Below are positions 32,446 through 40,537 of a stretch of 49,015 nt of DNA, piece by piece. A program made the translations under genes and the position numbers. Position 1 is the first letter of the stretch; each line of letters begins with the position of its first letter. The notes under the pieces were generated by a model that worked only from the letters and a program-made list of their open reading frames with translations, did not search any database and had not been told where the DNA came from. Source of the stretch: Anaerolineales bacterium (lineage in GTDB: Bacteria > Chloroflexota > Anaerolineae > Anaerolineales > UBA6663); assembly GCA_016789175.1 (NCBI GenBank), contig JAEURK010000211.1:1-49015 (forward strand), read 5' to 3'.

Positions 32446-33576
32446 TTATTTCCTTAGGATTTCTAACAGCTCCTGGCCGTAGGCCGCGCGTCGCCACGGA
32501 CCGAGGTGATCAAGTTGGGCCAGGTCTTCGGGGGTGCGAGGCACCCGGCGCGCCAGCTCCCACAACGCCTCGCGCGGGATGATGACGTCGCTCTCCACAC
32601 CCCGGCTGCCGGCCTTCTGCTTGCGCCAGTTGCGCAAACGCTCGTAGCGCTCGCGGATATCGTCAGGTTCAGGGATCGGGCGCGGCGGGCGCACCGGCTG
32701 CGCTTCCGAGCCGCGGCGCACCGCGTCGACCAGGGCGGCGCCGTGACGCCGGATCTGGCCGGCCGTCATGCCCGGGATGCCGCGCAGCTCGCTCTGGTCG
32801 CGCGGGGCGCGCTGGGCCACCTGCACCAGTGTTTCGTTGCCGATCACCTTGAAAGGGGGCAGATCGATCTGCATCGCCTGCCGCTCTCGATATTGAAAGA
32901 GCGCGCTCAGGATCGCGGCCTGGTGGCCGCTCAATTCGCGGGCACCCGGAAGACGCCAGAAGGCGTCATAGTCGACCCGGGGCGGCTCCGGTGTGAGGCG
33001 CGTCAGGCGCGCGAACTCCTCCTCGGCCTCCGCTAACCGGTCGACGGCGTTGAGCTCGCCGATCATCAGATCGCGGAGGTCGAGCAGACACCGCGTGTCC
33101 ATGCGGGCATAATCCAGCTCGGCCTCGCTCAGGGGTCGGTGGCCCCAGTCGGCGCGCTGGAAGCGCTTGTCGAGCTTGATATTGAAGCGGCTCTCGAGCA
33201 GACTCGCCAGGCCGGTCTGCGGCCAACCCAGCGTGCGCGCCGCCACCATCGTGTCGAACAAGTTCGTCAGTTCGATCTCGAAATCACGCTTCAGGCACAG
33301 GATGTCGTACTCGGCCGCGTGAAAGACCTTCTGGCGGGCCGGGTCCGCGAACGCCGCCCGCAACGGACCGATGTCGCTGCCCAGCGGGAAAGGGTCGATG
33401 ATGAAGTCTTGTTCCGGGGTGGAGACCTGGATCAGGCAAACCCGCTCGCGATACGCATGCAGGCTGTTGGATTCGGTGTCAACGGAGAAGGCTGAAACCG
33501 GTTCGAGCGCGCGAGCCAGGCGCTCGAGCCCGGCCTCATCGGCGATGATTTCCGGTGGTGGATAGGGTGAGGACAT
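32446..33576 (-). CDS. rnd: Ribonuclease D
   Basis: A 376-aa DEDD-type 3'-5' exoribonuclease. Exo I is SVDTESNSL (Asp and Glu near residue 33), Exo II FHAAEYDILCL and Exo III YARMDTRCLLDL (the DEDDy Tyr and Asp). Two HRDC regions follow (YRERQAMQIDLPPFKVIGNETL, and the last 80 residues). It trims tRNA 3' ends, fitting its link to the beta-CASP nuclease and tRNA-Ser. The start was chosen at the ATG lying 7 nt after TATAAT; 106 residues upstream in frame are not protein-like. Confidence 0.92.
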   Translation of the reverse strand: MSSPYPPPEIIADEAGLERLARALEPVSAFSVDTESNSLHAYRERVCLIQVSTPEQDFIIDPFPLGSDIGPLRAAFADPARQKVFHAAEYDILCLKRDFEIELTNLFDTMVAARTLGWPQTGLASLLESRFNIKLDKRFQRADWGHRPLSEAELDYARMDTRCLLDLRDLMIGELNAVDRLAEAEEEFARLTRLTPEPPRVDYDAFWRLPGARELSGHQAAILSALFQYRERQAMQIDLPPFKVIGNETLVQVAQRAPRDQSELRGIPGMTAGQIRRHGAALVDAVRRGSEAQPVRPPRPIPEPDDIRERYERLRNWRKQKAGSRGVESDVIIPREALWELARRVPRTPEDLAQLDHLGPWRRAAYGQELLEILRK

Positions 33577-33583
33577 CGGCGTG

Positions 33584-33612
33584 ATTATACGCGCTTCACC
33601 TGGCGCTTTGTA
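33584..33612 (-). promoter_or_regulatory. rnd promoter, probably leaderless
   Basis: A consensus TATAAT (33584-33589) on the minus strand with TACAAA (33607-33612) 17 bp upstream. Only 7 nt separate the -10 from the ATG at 33576. Confidence 0.65.
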
Positions 33613-33654
33613 CACGGCCCCTGCGGGCGACATGTGTGGCCGTGACATGCGGCG

Positions 33655-33690
33655 ACGCATAGGGGGCGACGCATCCGTCGCCCTTACGAC
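33655..33690. repeat. REP-like hairpin with GGGCGACG arms
   Basis: GGGCGACGCATCCGTCGCCC forms an 8-bp stem with a CATC loop, preceded by a partial direct copy (GGCGACGCATAGGG). It lies in the rnd-qcrA spacer (33577-33980), which otherwise holds only the promoters and dyad listed. Confidence 0.6.
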
Positions 33691-33865
33691 AATCCTTGCG
33701 CCGGACAACGCCGTTCGCGCGATCACGCACGGTTTGTCTCGACTACGGCGGATTCCCGCCTTTCGCCCTCGCCTTTCCCTCCTTGCCTCTCGCCCTCTTA
33801 GGTTTGACTCACCTATTTGATTGTGATAAATTACGCAACGTCGCCCCAAATCACCGTCTTTGTCC

Positions 33866-33926
33866 GAAAGTGCATGAAATGGATGCACTTTCATTATTAT
33901 GTGCTAAGAAATGGCCGTGCTAAAAT
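33866..33926 (+). promoter_or_regulatory. qcrA promoter region with a 10-bp operator-like dyad
   Basis: GAAAGTGCAT (33866-33875) and ATGCACTTTC (33883-33892) form a perfect 10-bp dyad with a 7-nt centre. It ends 4 bp before a weak -35 (TTATGT, 33897-33902), followed 18 bp later by TAAAAT (33921-33926). The position suits a repressor or activator controlling the bc operon. It has no U-run, so it is not a terminator of an upstream gene. Confidence 0.55.
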
Positions 33927-33980
33927 CGGCTCGGTCTTGAATTGACCTGTCTCTAACATCGGCAGGAGGAATGACGACGC

Positions 33981-34631
33981 ATGGCAGCTGAAGCACCCGC
34001 AGCCCCGGCCCCGAAGAAAGCACCCGAGAAGGCTCCGGCGCCCCCCGCCTCGACGGGCCCTGTCCCCATGACCCGACGCGAATTCCTGTACTACATCTGG
34101 GGCGCGTCGATGTTGCTGTTTGGCGGGCAGGCCGCGACCTCGCTTCTTTGGTTCGCGTATCCGCGCTTCCGCGCCGGCACATTCGGCGGCGTGTTCGAAG
34201 TCGACGCCAGCCAGATCCCGGCGCCCGATAGCGGTCCGAAGGCCTTTGCCGGTGGCCGCTTCTGGTTGATCAACATCGGCGACGAAAACAAGAGTGATCC
34301 GCGCACCGATGGCATACAGACCACGTCCGGCGTGAAAGCGCTGTACATGGTGTGCGTCCACCTCGGCTGTCTGTACGGTTGGGAGCCGGCTCAGAACCGC
34401 TTCAACTGCCCGTGCCACGGCTCGATGTACACGCCCAGCGGCCATCGCATCGCCGGCCCGGCCACGCGCAACCTCGACTGCTTCGAGGTCGAGGCCGTGG
34501 ATGCGAGCGGCGCCGTGCTGGCGAAGACCGATAAACTAAACGGCAGCCTTGAGGCGACGGCGATCGACGTCACGAACGCAGCCAAGCTCAAGGTCAACAC
34601 CGGGTCGCGCATCATGGGCCAGCCGGCCTAG
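33981..34631 (+). CDS. qcrA: Rieske iron-sulfur protein of the cytochrome bc complex
   Basis: A 216-aa Rieske subunit. A Pro/Ala/Lys-rich N-terminus and a TRREFLYYIWG start lead into one membrane anchor (about residues 36-60). The [2Fe-2S] ligands are C125 and H127 in CVHLGC, and C143 and H146 in CPCHGS. C130 and C145 form the usual disulfide. It takes one electron from quinol at the Qo site and passes it to cytochrome c. First gene of a three-gene operon with cytochrome b and a dihaem cytochrome c. GGAGG lies about 11 nt before the ATG. Confidence 0.94.
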   Translation: MAAEAPAAPAPKKAPEKAPAPPASTGPVPMTRREFLYYIWGASMLLFGGQAATSLLWFAYPRFRAGTFGGVFEVDASQIPAPDSGPKAFAGGRFWLINIGDENKSDPRTDGIQTTSGVKALYMVCVHLGCLYGWEPAQNRFNCPCHGSMYTPSGHRIAGPATRNLDCFEVEAVDASGAVLAKTDKLNGSLEATAIDVTNAAKLKVNTGSRIMGQPA

Positions 34632-34661
34632 GCGCCAGCGCCTCTCAGAGGAGCAGAACTC

Positions 34662-36383
34662 ATGTCGGTCTGGAAGTTCCATAGCCCGTTTATCGACGAT
34701 GTCAAGCAGCGCGGCCTTGGGCCGGCGCTCTATTTCAAGGTCAACGAGACCGTCGAGCGCGTCACCGCCGGTATGGACATCGAGGATATCCGCTCGATGC
34801 TCCGCGGCGATCCGGCGCCCCGCCCCAACCCGCGTGTGCGTCCGCACGCCGACGGTTTCTGGCTGCATATGCGGCCGACCTACTACCACAACCTCGTGAC
34901 GGGCGTCTATCCGACGTTCCGCATGGGTTGGCTGTCGACGTACTTCTTTGTGTTCGAGATCATCACCGGTCTGTTCCTGATGATCTTCTACACACCCTCG
35001 CCGCTGGTGGCCTACGAGAACATGCTCAACATCCTGAGCAATGTGCCCTTCGGCCGCCTGATGCGCGACCTGCACAAGCTCGGCGCTGAGATGATGGTGA
35101 TCGTGGTTTGTCTGCACATGTTGCGGACCTTCATCACCGGCTCGTACAAAAAGCCCCGTCAGTTCACGTGGCTGACCGGTGTCATCCTGCTGCTGGTCAC
35201 GCTGGTGCTGTCGTTCTCGGGCTACCTGCTCCCGTGGGACCAGCTGGCGCTGTGGGCTGTGACGATCGGCGCCTCGATGGCCGAGGCCGTGCAGCCCCAG
35301 GCCGTCGGCGATCTGCTCAACCTGGTCATCCGCGGCGGCCCGCAGTTCAACGAGGGCGGCCTGCTGCGCTGGTACCTGCTGCACGTTCTGCTGCTGCCCT
35401 TGTTAGGCATCGTCTTCACCGGCGTGCACTACTACAAGGTCATCCTGCACGGCCACGGCCTGCCGCCCGAGGTGGAGCCCGTCGGCGAGGATACCGCCAA
35501 GCGCACGCCCGTCGACCAGCGCACGTACTTCATGCCCGATATTCTGACGCGTGAGCTTCTGCTCTTCAGCGTGGTCACGGTCGGCATGGTCTTCGCGGCC
35601 ACATTCTTCTACCACGCGCCGCTCGAACCGCATGCGAACCCGCTCGTGACGCCGTTACACACCACCGCCCCCTGGTATTTCCTTTGGATCCAGGGCATGC
35701 TCAAGATCGGCGACAAGTTCCTGTGGGGCGTGGTCATGCCCGGCGTGATGTTCGGCGTTCTCTTCGTCCTGCCCTACGTCGAGGTCGGCCCGAGCCGCCG
35801 CTACGGCGACCGCCGTGTCGGCCTGACCTTCGTGGCCTTGACGGTCGCGCTGCTGGCCGTGCTCAGCTACATGGGCACCCCGCGCTACGGTGTGCCGGCC
35901 TCGCTCAACGTCGAGATCATCGCCGAGATCGTGCCACAGACCCACCCCGGTCCGTTCCGTCAGTCGGAGTGGGAAGGGTATCAAACCGCCGCGATCAGCG
36001 ACCTCAACCCGACCGGCCGCGCGATTTACCAGGCCGCCGAGTTCGAGAACGCGCCAACCGCGACCCTTCAGCACATCCTGGAGGAGATGCAGGCCGGCGT
36101 CGACCACGCCAGTCATCAGTATGAGATCGGCGCCAGCGACGGCCTCAAGGACGTGCGCGGCACCATGATCATCGAGAACTGGCAAGAGGGCCTCAAGAAG
36201 GTGACCTGGCGAGTGGTCTGGGATCCGGATGATGTCTACGACACCAAGACCGGCGCCTTCACGTCTGGTCCGCTCGAGACGCCCGGGGACGAGACCCTGT
36301 GCCCGGTTGGTCAGATCGTGCCCGGCGAGTACTGCCAGACCAGCTATCTCGACGTCGACGCAAACTATCGGCAAGGACCGTAA
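34662..36383 (+). CDS. qcrB: Cytochrome b (b6-type haem spacing) with C-terminal extension
   Basis: A 573-aa cytochrome b with about eight membrane segments. Haem ligands are H138/H152 (13 residues between) and H241/H256 (14 between); the 13/14 pattern is that of cytochrome b6-type proteins. The subunit IV-like half follows in the same chain. The Qo motif, usually PEWY, reads APWY (TAPWYFLW, about residue 346). After the last helix (about residue 418) comes a soluble tail of about 150 residues (SLNVEII...NYRQGP) that I do not recognise. It lies 30 bp after qcrA. Confidence 0.92.
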   Translation: MSVWKFHSPFIDDVKQRGLGPALYFKVNETVERVTAGMDIEDIRSMLRGDPAPRPNPRVRPHADGFWLHMRPTYYHNLVTGVYPTFRMGWLSTYFFVFEIITGLFLMIFYTPSPLVAYENMLNILSNVPFGRLMRDLHKLGAEMMVIVVCLHMLRTFITGSYKKPRQFTWLTGVILLLVTLVLSFSGYLLPWDQLALWAVTIGASMAEAVQPQAVGDLLNLVIRGGPQFNEGGLLRWYLLHVLLLPLLGIVFTGVHYYKVILHGHGLPPEVEPVGEDTAKRTPVDQRTYFMPDILTRELLLFSVVTVGMVFAATFFYHAPLEPHANPLVTPLHTTAPWYFLWIQGMLKIGDKFLWGVVMPGVMFGVLFVLPYVEVGPSRRYGDRRVGLTFVALTVALLAVLSYMGTPRYGVPASLNVEIIAEIVPQTHPGPFRQSEWEGYQTAAISDLNPTGRAIYQAAEFENAPTATLQHILEEMQAGVDHASHQYEIGASDGLKDVRGTMIIENWQEGLKKVTWRVVWDPDDVYDTKTGAFTSGPLETPGDETLCPVGQIVPGEYCQTSYLDVDANYRQGP

Positions 36384-36384
36384 C

Positions 36385-36467
36385 ATTGGTTATTGGCTAT
36401 TGGTCGGTGGCTATAGAGAATCTCTGGCCACCAACCGATAGCGAATAGCAAACAGCCAATAACCAAT
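36385..36467. repeat. Palindrome of TTGG/CCAA words in the qcrB-cytochrome c spacer
   Basis: ATTGGTTATTGGCT (36385-36398) pairs perfectly with 36454-36467. Inner parts (GGTCGGTGGC against GCCACCAACC) pair with a bulge. It fills the spacer almost completely. Confidence 0.75.
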
Positions 36468-36482
36468 GAGGAGAGCTTATCC

Positions 36483-37367
36483 ATGATTTGGCGTGTACTT
36501 GTTGGCACGGTCAGCGTCGTGATCGGCATGCTCACCCTGGGCTATGTCGCGATCACCGAGCAGGACCGCATGGCCAGTTTCACGACATCCTATGCAGCCC
36601 GCGACATCGAGGCCGGCGCCGCCATCTACGAGGCGCAGTGCGTGACCTGCCACGGCGACCTGGGTCAAGGCGGGCGCGGCCCGGCGCTCGACGACGTCAA
36701 GCTCTTTGACGGCACCCGCACGACTGAGATCGCCTGGACCGGCACCGTGCACGACTTTGTCTACCTGACGATCGCGGGCGGACGCCCACGACCATCCGAG
36801 TACTATGCGGCGCTCGGCAATGCCAACCGCATGCCCACATTCAGTAACCGTTTCGGCGGCCCGCTGCGCGAGGATGAAGTGCTGGCAGTGACGGCTTTCG
36901 TCATGAATTGGGGCGAGGCCTACAAAGACGCCAGCGGCCAGTTCCCGCAGGCCACCCCGACGCCCAACCCGAACGCGGCCGGCACCGACATCACGATCGA
37001 GCTGCCTGTCGGAGACGCCACCCGCGGTCAAGCGCTTGTGACTTCGTCCGGCTGCGTGGCCTGCCACGTGGGCCCGGCCGCCGGTGTCGTCGCCCCGGCC
37101 TGGCAGACGGCCGAGTCGAAGGACGGCAAGGGCGTCGCGGCGCATGCCGAGGAACGCTGGAGCTCCGAAGGCTATGCCGGCACAGCGACCTCGACCGACC
37201 AGTTCCTGTTCGAGTCGATCGTCAACCCGAACGCTTACATTACGCCGCCCGGAGAGGGCGCGACCTGGCCGGCCGGCGGGCCGTCGGTGATGCCCGGAAC
37301 CTACAGCACCTCCCTGCTCAAGCAGGACATGGCCGACATCATCGCGTACCTGAAGACGATCCCCTAA
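36483..37367 (+). CDS. Membrane-anchored dihaem cytochrome c
   Basis: A 294-aa protein with an N-terminal signal-anchor (about residues 2-24) and two cytochrome c domains. CVTCH is at 53-57 with NRMPTF supplying a likely axial Met; CVACH is near residue 190 with SVMPGT as its likely Met. The two domains are joined by a PTPNPN linker. As the third gene of the Rieske-cytochrome b operon, it should be the c-type subunit that accepts electrons from the Rieske protein. The start has GAGGAG upstream. The gene ends at a strong terminator. Confidence 0.92.
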   Translation: MIWRVLVGTVSVVIGMLTLGYVAITEQDRMASFTTSYAARDIEAGAAIYEAQCVTCHGDLGQGGRGPALDDVKLFDGTRTTEIAWTGTVHDFVYLTIAGGRPRPSEYYAALGNANRMPTFSNRFGGPLREDEVLAVTAFVMNWGEAYKDASGQFPQATPTPNPNAAGTDITIELPVGDATRGQALVTSSGCVACHVGPAAGVVAPAWQTAESKDGKGVAAHAEERWSSEGYAGTATSTDQFLFESIVNPNAYITPPGEGATWPAGGPSVMPGTYSTSLLKQDMADIIAYLKTIP

Positions 37368-37388
37368 ATCGCCTTTCAGGCTCCGCTC

Positions 37389-37419
37389 AAAAAGCCGCGC
37401 TCAACAGCGCGGCTTTTTT
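37389..37419 (+). terminator. Intrinsic terminator of the bc operon
   Basis: AAAAAGCCGCGCT-CAAC-AGCGCGGCTTTTTT: an eight-bp GC core with A/U flanks on both sides, so it can work in both directions. Confidence 0.92.
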
Positions 37420-37511
37420 GATTCGGCCTTGCCAAATCCATCGGTCTACGCTATGTTCGCCAGGAATAGCGATGCAGCTGCAGGCTGCAACCACTCATGG
37501 AGGAGAGCCAG

Positions 37512-38720
37512 ATGACTATCGGATTTCGCCTCACGGGTCTGCGCCGGGTGCTGGCGGCTGGCCTGATCGGCCTGACCACGCTTTCGGCCTGCGCGCCGGC
37601 CGCGACGCCGACCGCGGCCCCGCCGGTCGAGCCCACCGTGGCGCCCACCACGGCCCCGACCGAGGCGCCGACAGCCGCCCCAACCATCGAACCCACGATC
37701 GCGCCACCCACCGAGGCACCGGCCAAGATCGTGGTCACCGACGCGCTCGATCGTGAAGTCGTATTCTCCGAACTGCCGCAGCGGGTCGTGATCGCGGGCC
37801 GGGCCACGACCCTGGTCGCCGATGCGTTCTTCCTCTTCCCGGAAGCGGCCGAGCGACTGGTCGGTTTCGAGCAGCGCGGCCAATCGGCCGTGAAGTTCTT
37901 GTCGGTCGTCGACCCGACTTTCGGCGAAAAGACCATGCTCGAGCAGAACGCCGCGCCCGAACAAATCGCTCCGCTCAAGCCGGATGTCGTCATCCTCAAG
38001 AGCGCGATGGCCGAAAAGCTCGGGACACCGCTCGAAGCGCTCGGGATCAAGGTCGTATACGTCGACCTCGAGACCCCTGAGCAATTCACGCGTGACATCA
38101 CGGCGCTCGGCCAGTTGCTCGGCAACCCTGAGCGAGCCCAGGAAATCCTGGCCTTCTTCCAGGGCCGCGTCGACGCCGTCAGCGCCGCCACAGCCGGTCT
38201 GAGCGACGATCAAAAACCGCGCGTGCTGTTGCTCCAGCACTCCGAGGACGGCGGTGAAGTGGCCTTCAACGTCCCACCCGAGGGCTGGATCCAGACCACG
38301 CTGGTGCGGATCGCCGGCGGAACGCCCGTGTGGACGGAAGCGGCCGAGGCCGGCGGCTGGACCATCGTCAACTTCGAACAGATCGCGGCCTGGGATCCCG
38401 ATCAGATCTACATCGTGTCGTACAACGGCGATTCCGACGTCATCGCCGCTGCGTTGATGGACGACCCGACCTGGCAGGGCCTCAGGGCCGCCGAGAACCG
38501 CCAGGTCTACGGCTTCGCCGGCGATTTCTACAGCTGGGATCAGCCCGACCCGCGCTGGGTGCTCGGCCTCGACTGGCTGTTCACGTGGATCCAGCCCGAG
38601 CTGGCGGCCGACGTCGACCTCGAACAGGCCGTCGACGCCTTCTACACCGAGCTCTACGGCCTGGACGAGGCCGTCGTAGCTGAACAGGTGCTGCCCAATC
38701 TGTACGGCTCGATGCCCTGA
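37512..38720 (+). CDS. Substrate-binding lipoprotein of a FecBCD-type ABC importer
   Basis: A 402-aa lipoprotein. The signal peptide ends in the lipobox LSAC (about residue 27), followed by a linker of about 45 residues built of TxAP/PTxAP units that should tether it to the membrane. The mature part has the BtuF/FhuD-type long-helix fold (start IVVTDALDREVVFSELPQRVVI), the family binding siderophores, haem, cobalamin or related chelates. The ligand cannot be read from sequence. The ATG with GGAGGAG upstream was chosen. The permease begins 3 bp after the stop. Confidence 0.88.
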   Translation: MTIGFRLTGLRRVLAAGLIGLTTLSACAPAATPTAAPPVEPTVAPTTAPTEAPTAAPTIEPTIAPPTEAPAKIVVTDALDREVVFSELPQRVVIAGRATTLVADAFFLFPEAAERLVGFEQRGQSAVKFLSVVDPTFGEKTMLEQNAAPEQIAPLKPDVVILKSAMAEKLGTPLEALGIKVVYVDLETPEQFTRDITALGQLLGNPERAQEILAFFQGRVDAVSAATAGLSDDQKPRVLLLQHSEDGGEVAFNVPPEGWIQTTLVRIAGGTPVWTEAAEAGGWTIVNFEQIAAWDPDQIYIVSYNGDSDVIAAALMDDPTWQGLRAAENRQVYGFAGDFYSWDQPDPRWVLGLDWLFTWIQPELAADVDLEQAVDAFYTELYGLDEAVVAEQVLPNLYGSMP

Positions 38721-38723
38721 CCG

Positions 38724-39737
38724 ATGACGACCACGGCGCTCCGCCCCCGCCCTGCCGTGTGGACCTTGCTCGCAGGTTTGGGCGTCGCCCTGGTGCTTGT
38801 CCTGGCGCTCTCGATTTTCTTCGGGCGGTATCCGGTCCCGTACTGGATACCGCCCGATCTCCTGCTGACCGACGACATGGCGCAGCGCCTGGTGTTGGGC
38901 CTGCGGCTGCCACGTCTGATCGTGGCGCTGGCCCTGGGCATGTCCCTGGCCGCGGCGGGCACGGTCATGCAGATGATCTTTCGGAATCCCCTGGTCGAGC
39001 CCGGTTTCCTGGGCGTGACGCAGGGCGCGGCCTTTGGCGCGGCCCTCAGCATCCTGTACTTCAGTTCGTCGTTGCTGGTGGTGCAGGGGTTGGCGACGGT
39101 CTTTGCCCTGCTCGGCCTGGCCTTCTCCTACACGCTGGCTCGCCACATGCGCTTCGGCGGCTGGGTGCTGCGCCTGGTGCTGGCCGGGATCGCGGTCTCA
39201 GCCCTGTTCTCGTCGGGCGTCGGCGTGCTCAAGTATCTGGCCGACCCGCTGACGCAGCTGCCCGAGATCACGTTCTGGCTGCTCGGCGGACTGTGGGGCG
39301 TCACCTGGCGCGACGTCGTGATCGTGCTGCCGGTCGTGCTGCCCGGACTGGCGATCGTGTACCTGATGCGCTGGCGGCTCAACCTGCTCTCGCTCAATGA
39401 CGAGACCGCGTTCTCGCTCGGGACCGCGCCGGGGCGAGAGCGCACGATCCTGCTGGTTGCCGCGGTTGCGACTACGGCGGCCGTCACGGCCATCGCCGGC
39501 ATCGTCGGCTGGGTTGGCCTGATCGTGCCCCATCTCGCGCGGCGCCTGACCGGAGCCAACGCCCAACACACGCTGCCGGCCGCGATGTTGATCGGCGGCA
39601 TCTTCGCCGTGATCTGCGACGATCTGGCGCGCGCCCTGCTGCCCGGCGAGATCCCGCTTGGCATCCTGACCGCCCTCTTCGGCGCGCTCCTGTTCATGGT
39701 GCTCATGCTCCGGAGCACGCTCAAGGTGAAAGCGTGA
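38724..39737 (+). CDS. FecCD-family ABC transporter permease
   Basis: A 337-aa polytopic permease of the FecCD/BtuC family. LRLPRLIVALALGMSLAAAGTVMQ (about residues 58-81) is the family signature, and GIVGWVGLIVPHLARRLTG (about 254-272) is the coupling region that touches the ATPase. About ten membrane helices are apparent. One permease gene is present, so it probably acts as a homodimer. Its TGA overlaps the GTG of the ATPase gene. Confidence 0.93.
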   Translation: MTTTALRPRPAVWTLLAGLGVALVLVLALSIFFGRYPVPYWIPPDLLLTDDMAQRLVLGLRLPRLIVALALGMSLAAAGTVMQMIFRNPLVEPGFLGVTQGAAFGAALSILYFSSSLLVVQGLATVFALLGLAFSYTLARHMRFGGWVLRLVLAGIAVSALFSSGVGVLKYLADPLTQLPEITFWLLGGLWGVTWRDVVIVLPVVLPGLAIVYLMRWRLNLLSLNDETAFSLGTAPGRERTILLVAAVATTAAVTAIAGIVGWVGLIVPHLARRLTGANAQHTLPAAMLIGGIFAVICDDLARALLPGEIPLGILTALFGALLFMVLMLRSTLKVKA

Positions 39738-40528
39738 GCGCCGTGATTACGCTTTCGCATCTGCGCTTCGGCTACACCGTCGATCGGCCGGACGTGCTCG
39801 GCGACCTGTCGATGGCGATCCCGGGCGGCACGATCACGGCCATCCTCGGCCCGAACGGGGCCGGCAAGACCACGTTGTTGCACCTGATCCTCGGCCTGCT
39901 CACGCCCCTCGGCGGCGAGGTGCAGATCGCCGGCCGCCCGCTGCCAACCTACGGACGCCGCGAGCTCAGCCGCCAGATCGCGCTCGTGCCGCAGGCCGAG
40001 CACATCCCGTTCGACTTCAGCGTGCTGGAGTACGTGCTGCTGGGCCGCTCGCCGTATCTGGGCATGCTCGAGATGCCGGGCGAGGCCGATTACCGCGTGG
40101 CGCAAACGGCTCTGGAGACGCTCGGGTTAGCGGCCCTGGCGACGCGGCCGGTGACGGAGCTCAGCGGCGGCGAGCGGCAGATGGCCGCCCTGGCGCGCGC
40201 CCTGGCCCAGGAAGCCCACATCCTGCTGCTCGATGAGCCGACCTCGCATCTCGATTTGAGCAACAAGGGACGGTTGCTGCAGACTCTGCAGCTACTCGCC
40301 GGGCGCGGGGTCACGATCGTGTTCACGACCCACGACCCCGAGATGGCGGTGCTGGCGGCCCACTACCTCGTGCTGATGCGGCGGGGCCAGGTGATCGACA
40401 GCGGCCCGCTCGAGGCCGTGCTCACAGCCGACCGGCTCAGCGCAACGTACGGCGCCGCCGTCAGGGTGGAACGGATCGCCGATCGCCCGGTGGTGCTGCT
40501 CGACCCGTCCAGCCTCGACGGCAGCTGA
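39734..40528 (+). CDS. FecE/BtuD-type ABC transporter ATPase
   Basis: A 264-aa ATPase. Walker A GPNGAGKTT (about residue 38), Q-loop VPQAEH, signature LSGGERQ (about residue 143), Walker B LLLDEPTSHLD and the switch His in FTTHDPE are all intact. It starts at a GTG inside the permease stop codon. It powers the chelate importer. It converges with the response-regulator gene, whose stop is 9 bp away, without an intervening terminator. Confidence 0.94.
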   Translation: MSAVITLSHLRFGYTVDRPDVLGDLSMAIPGGTITAILGPNGAGKTTLLHLILGLLTPLGGEVQIAGRPLPTYGRRELSRQIALVPQAEHIPFDFSVLEYVLLGRSPYLGMLEMPGEADYRVAQTALETLGLAALATRPVTELSGGERQMAALARALAQEAHILLLDEPTSHLDLSNKGRLLQTLQLLAGRGVTIVFTTHDPEMAVLAAHYLVLMRRGQVIDSGPLEAVLTADRLSATYGAAVRVERIADRPVVLLDPSSLDGS

Positions 40529-40537
40529 CCCCGCCGG

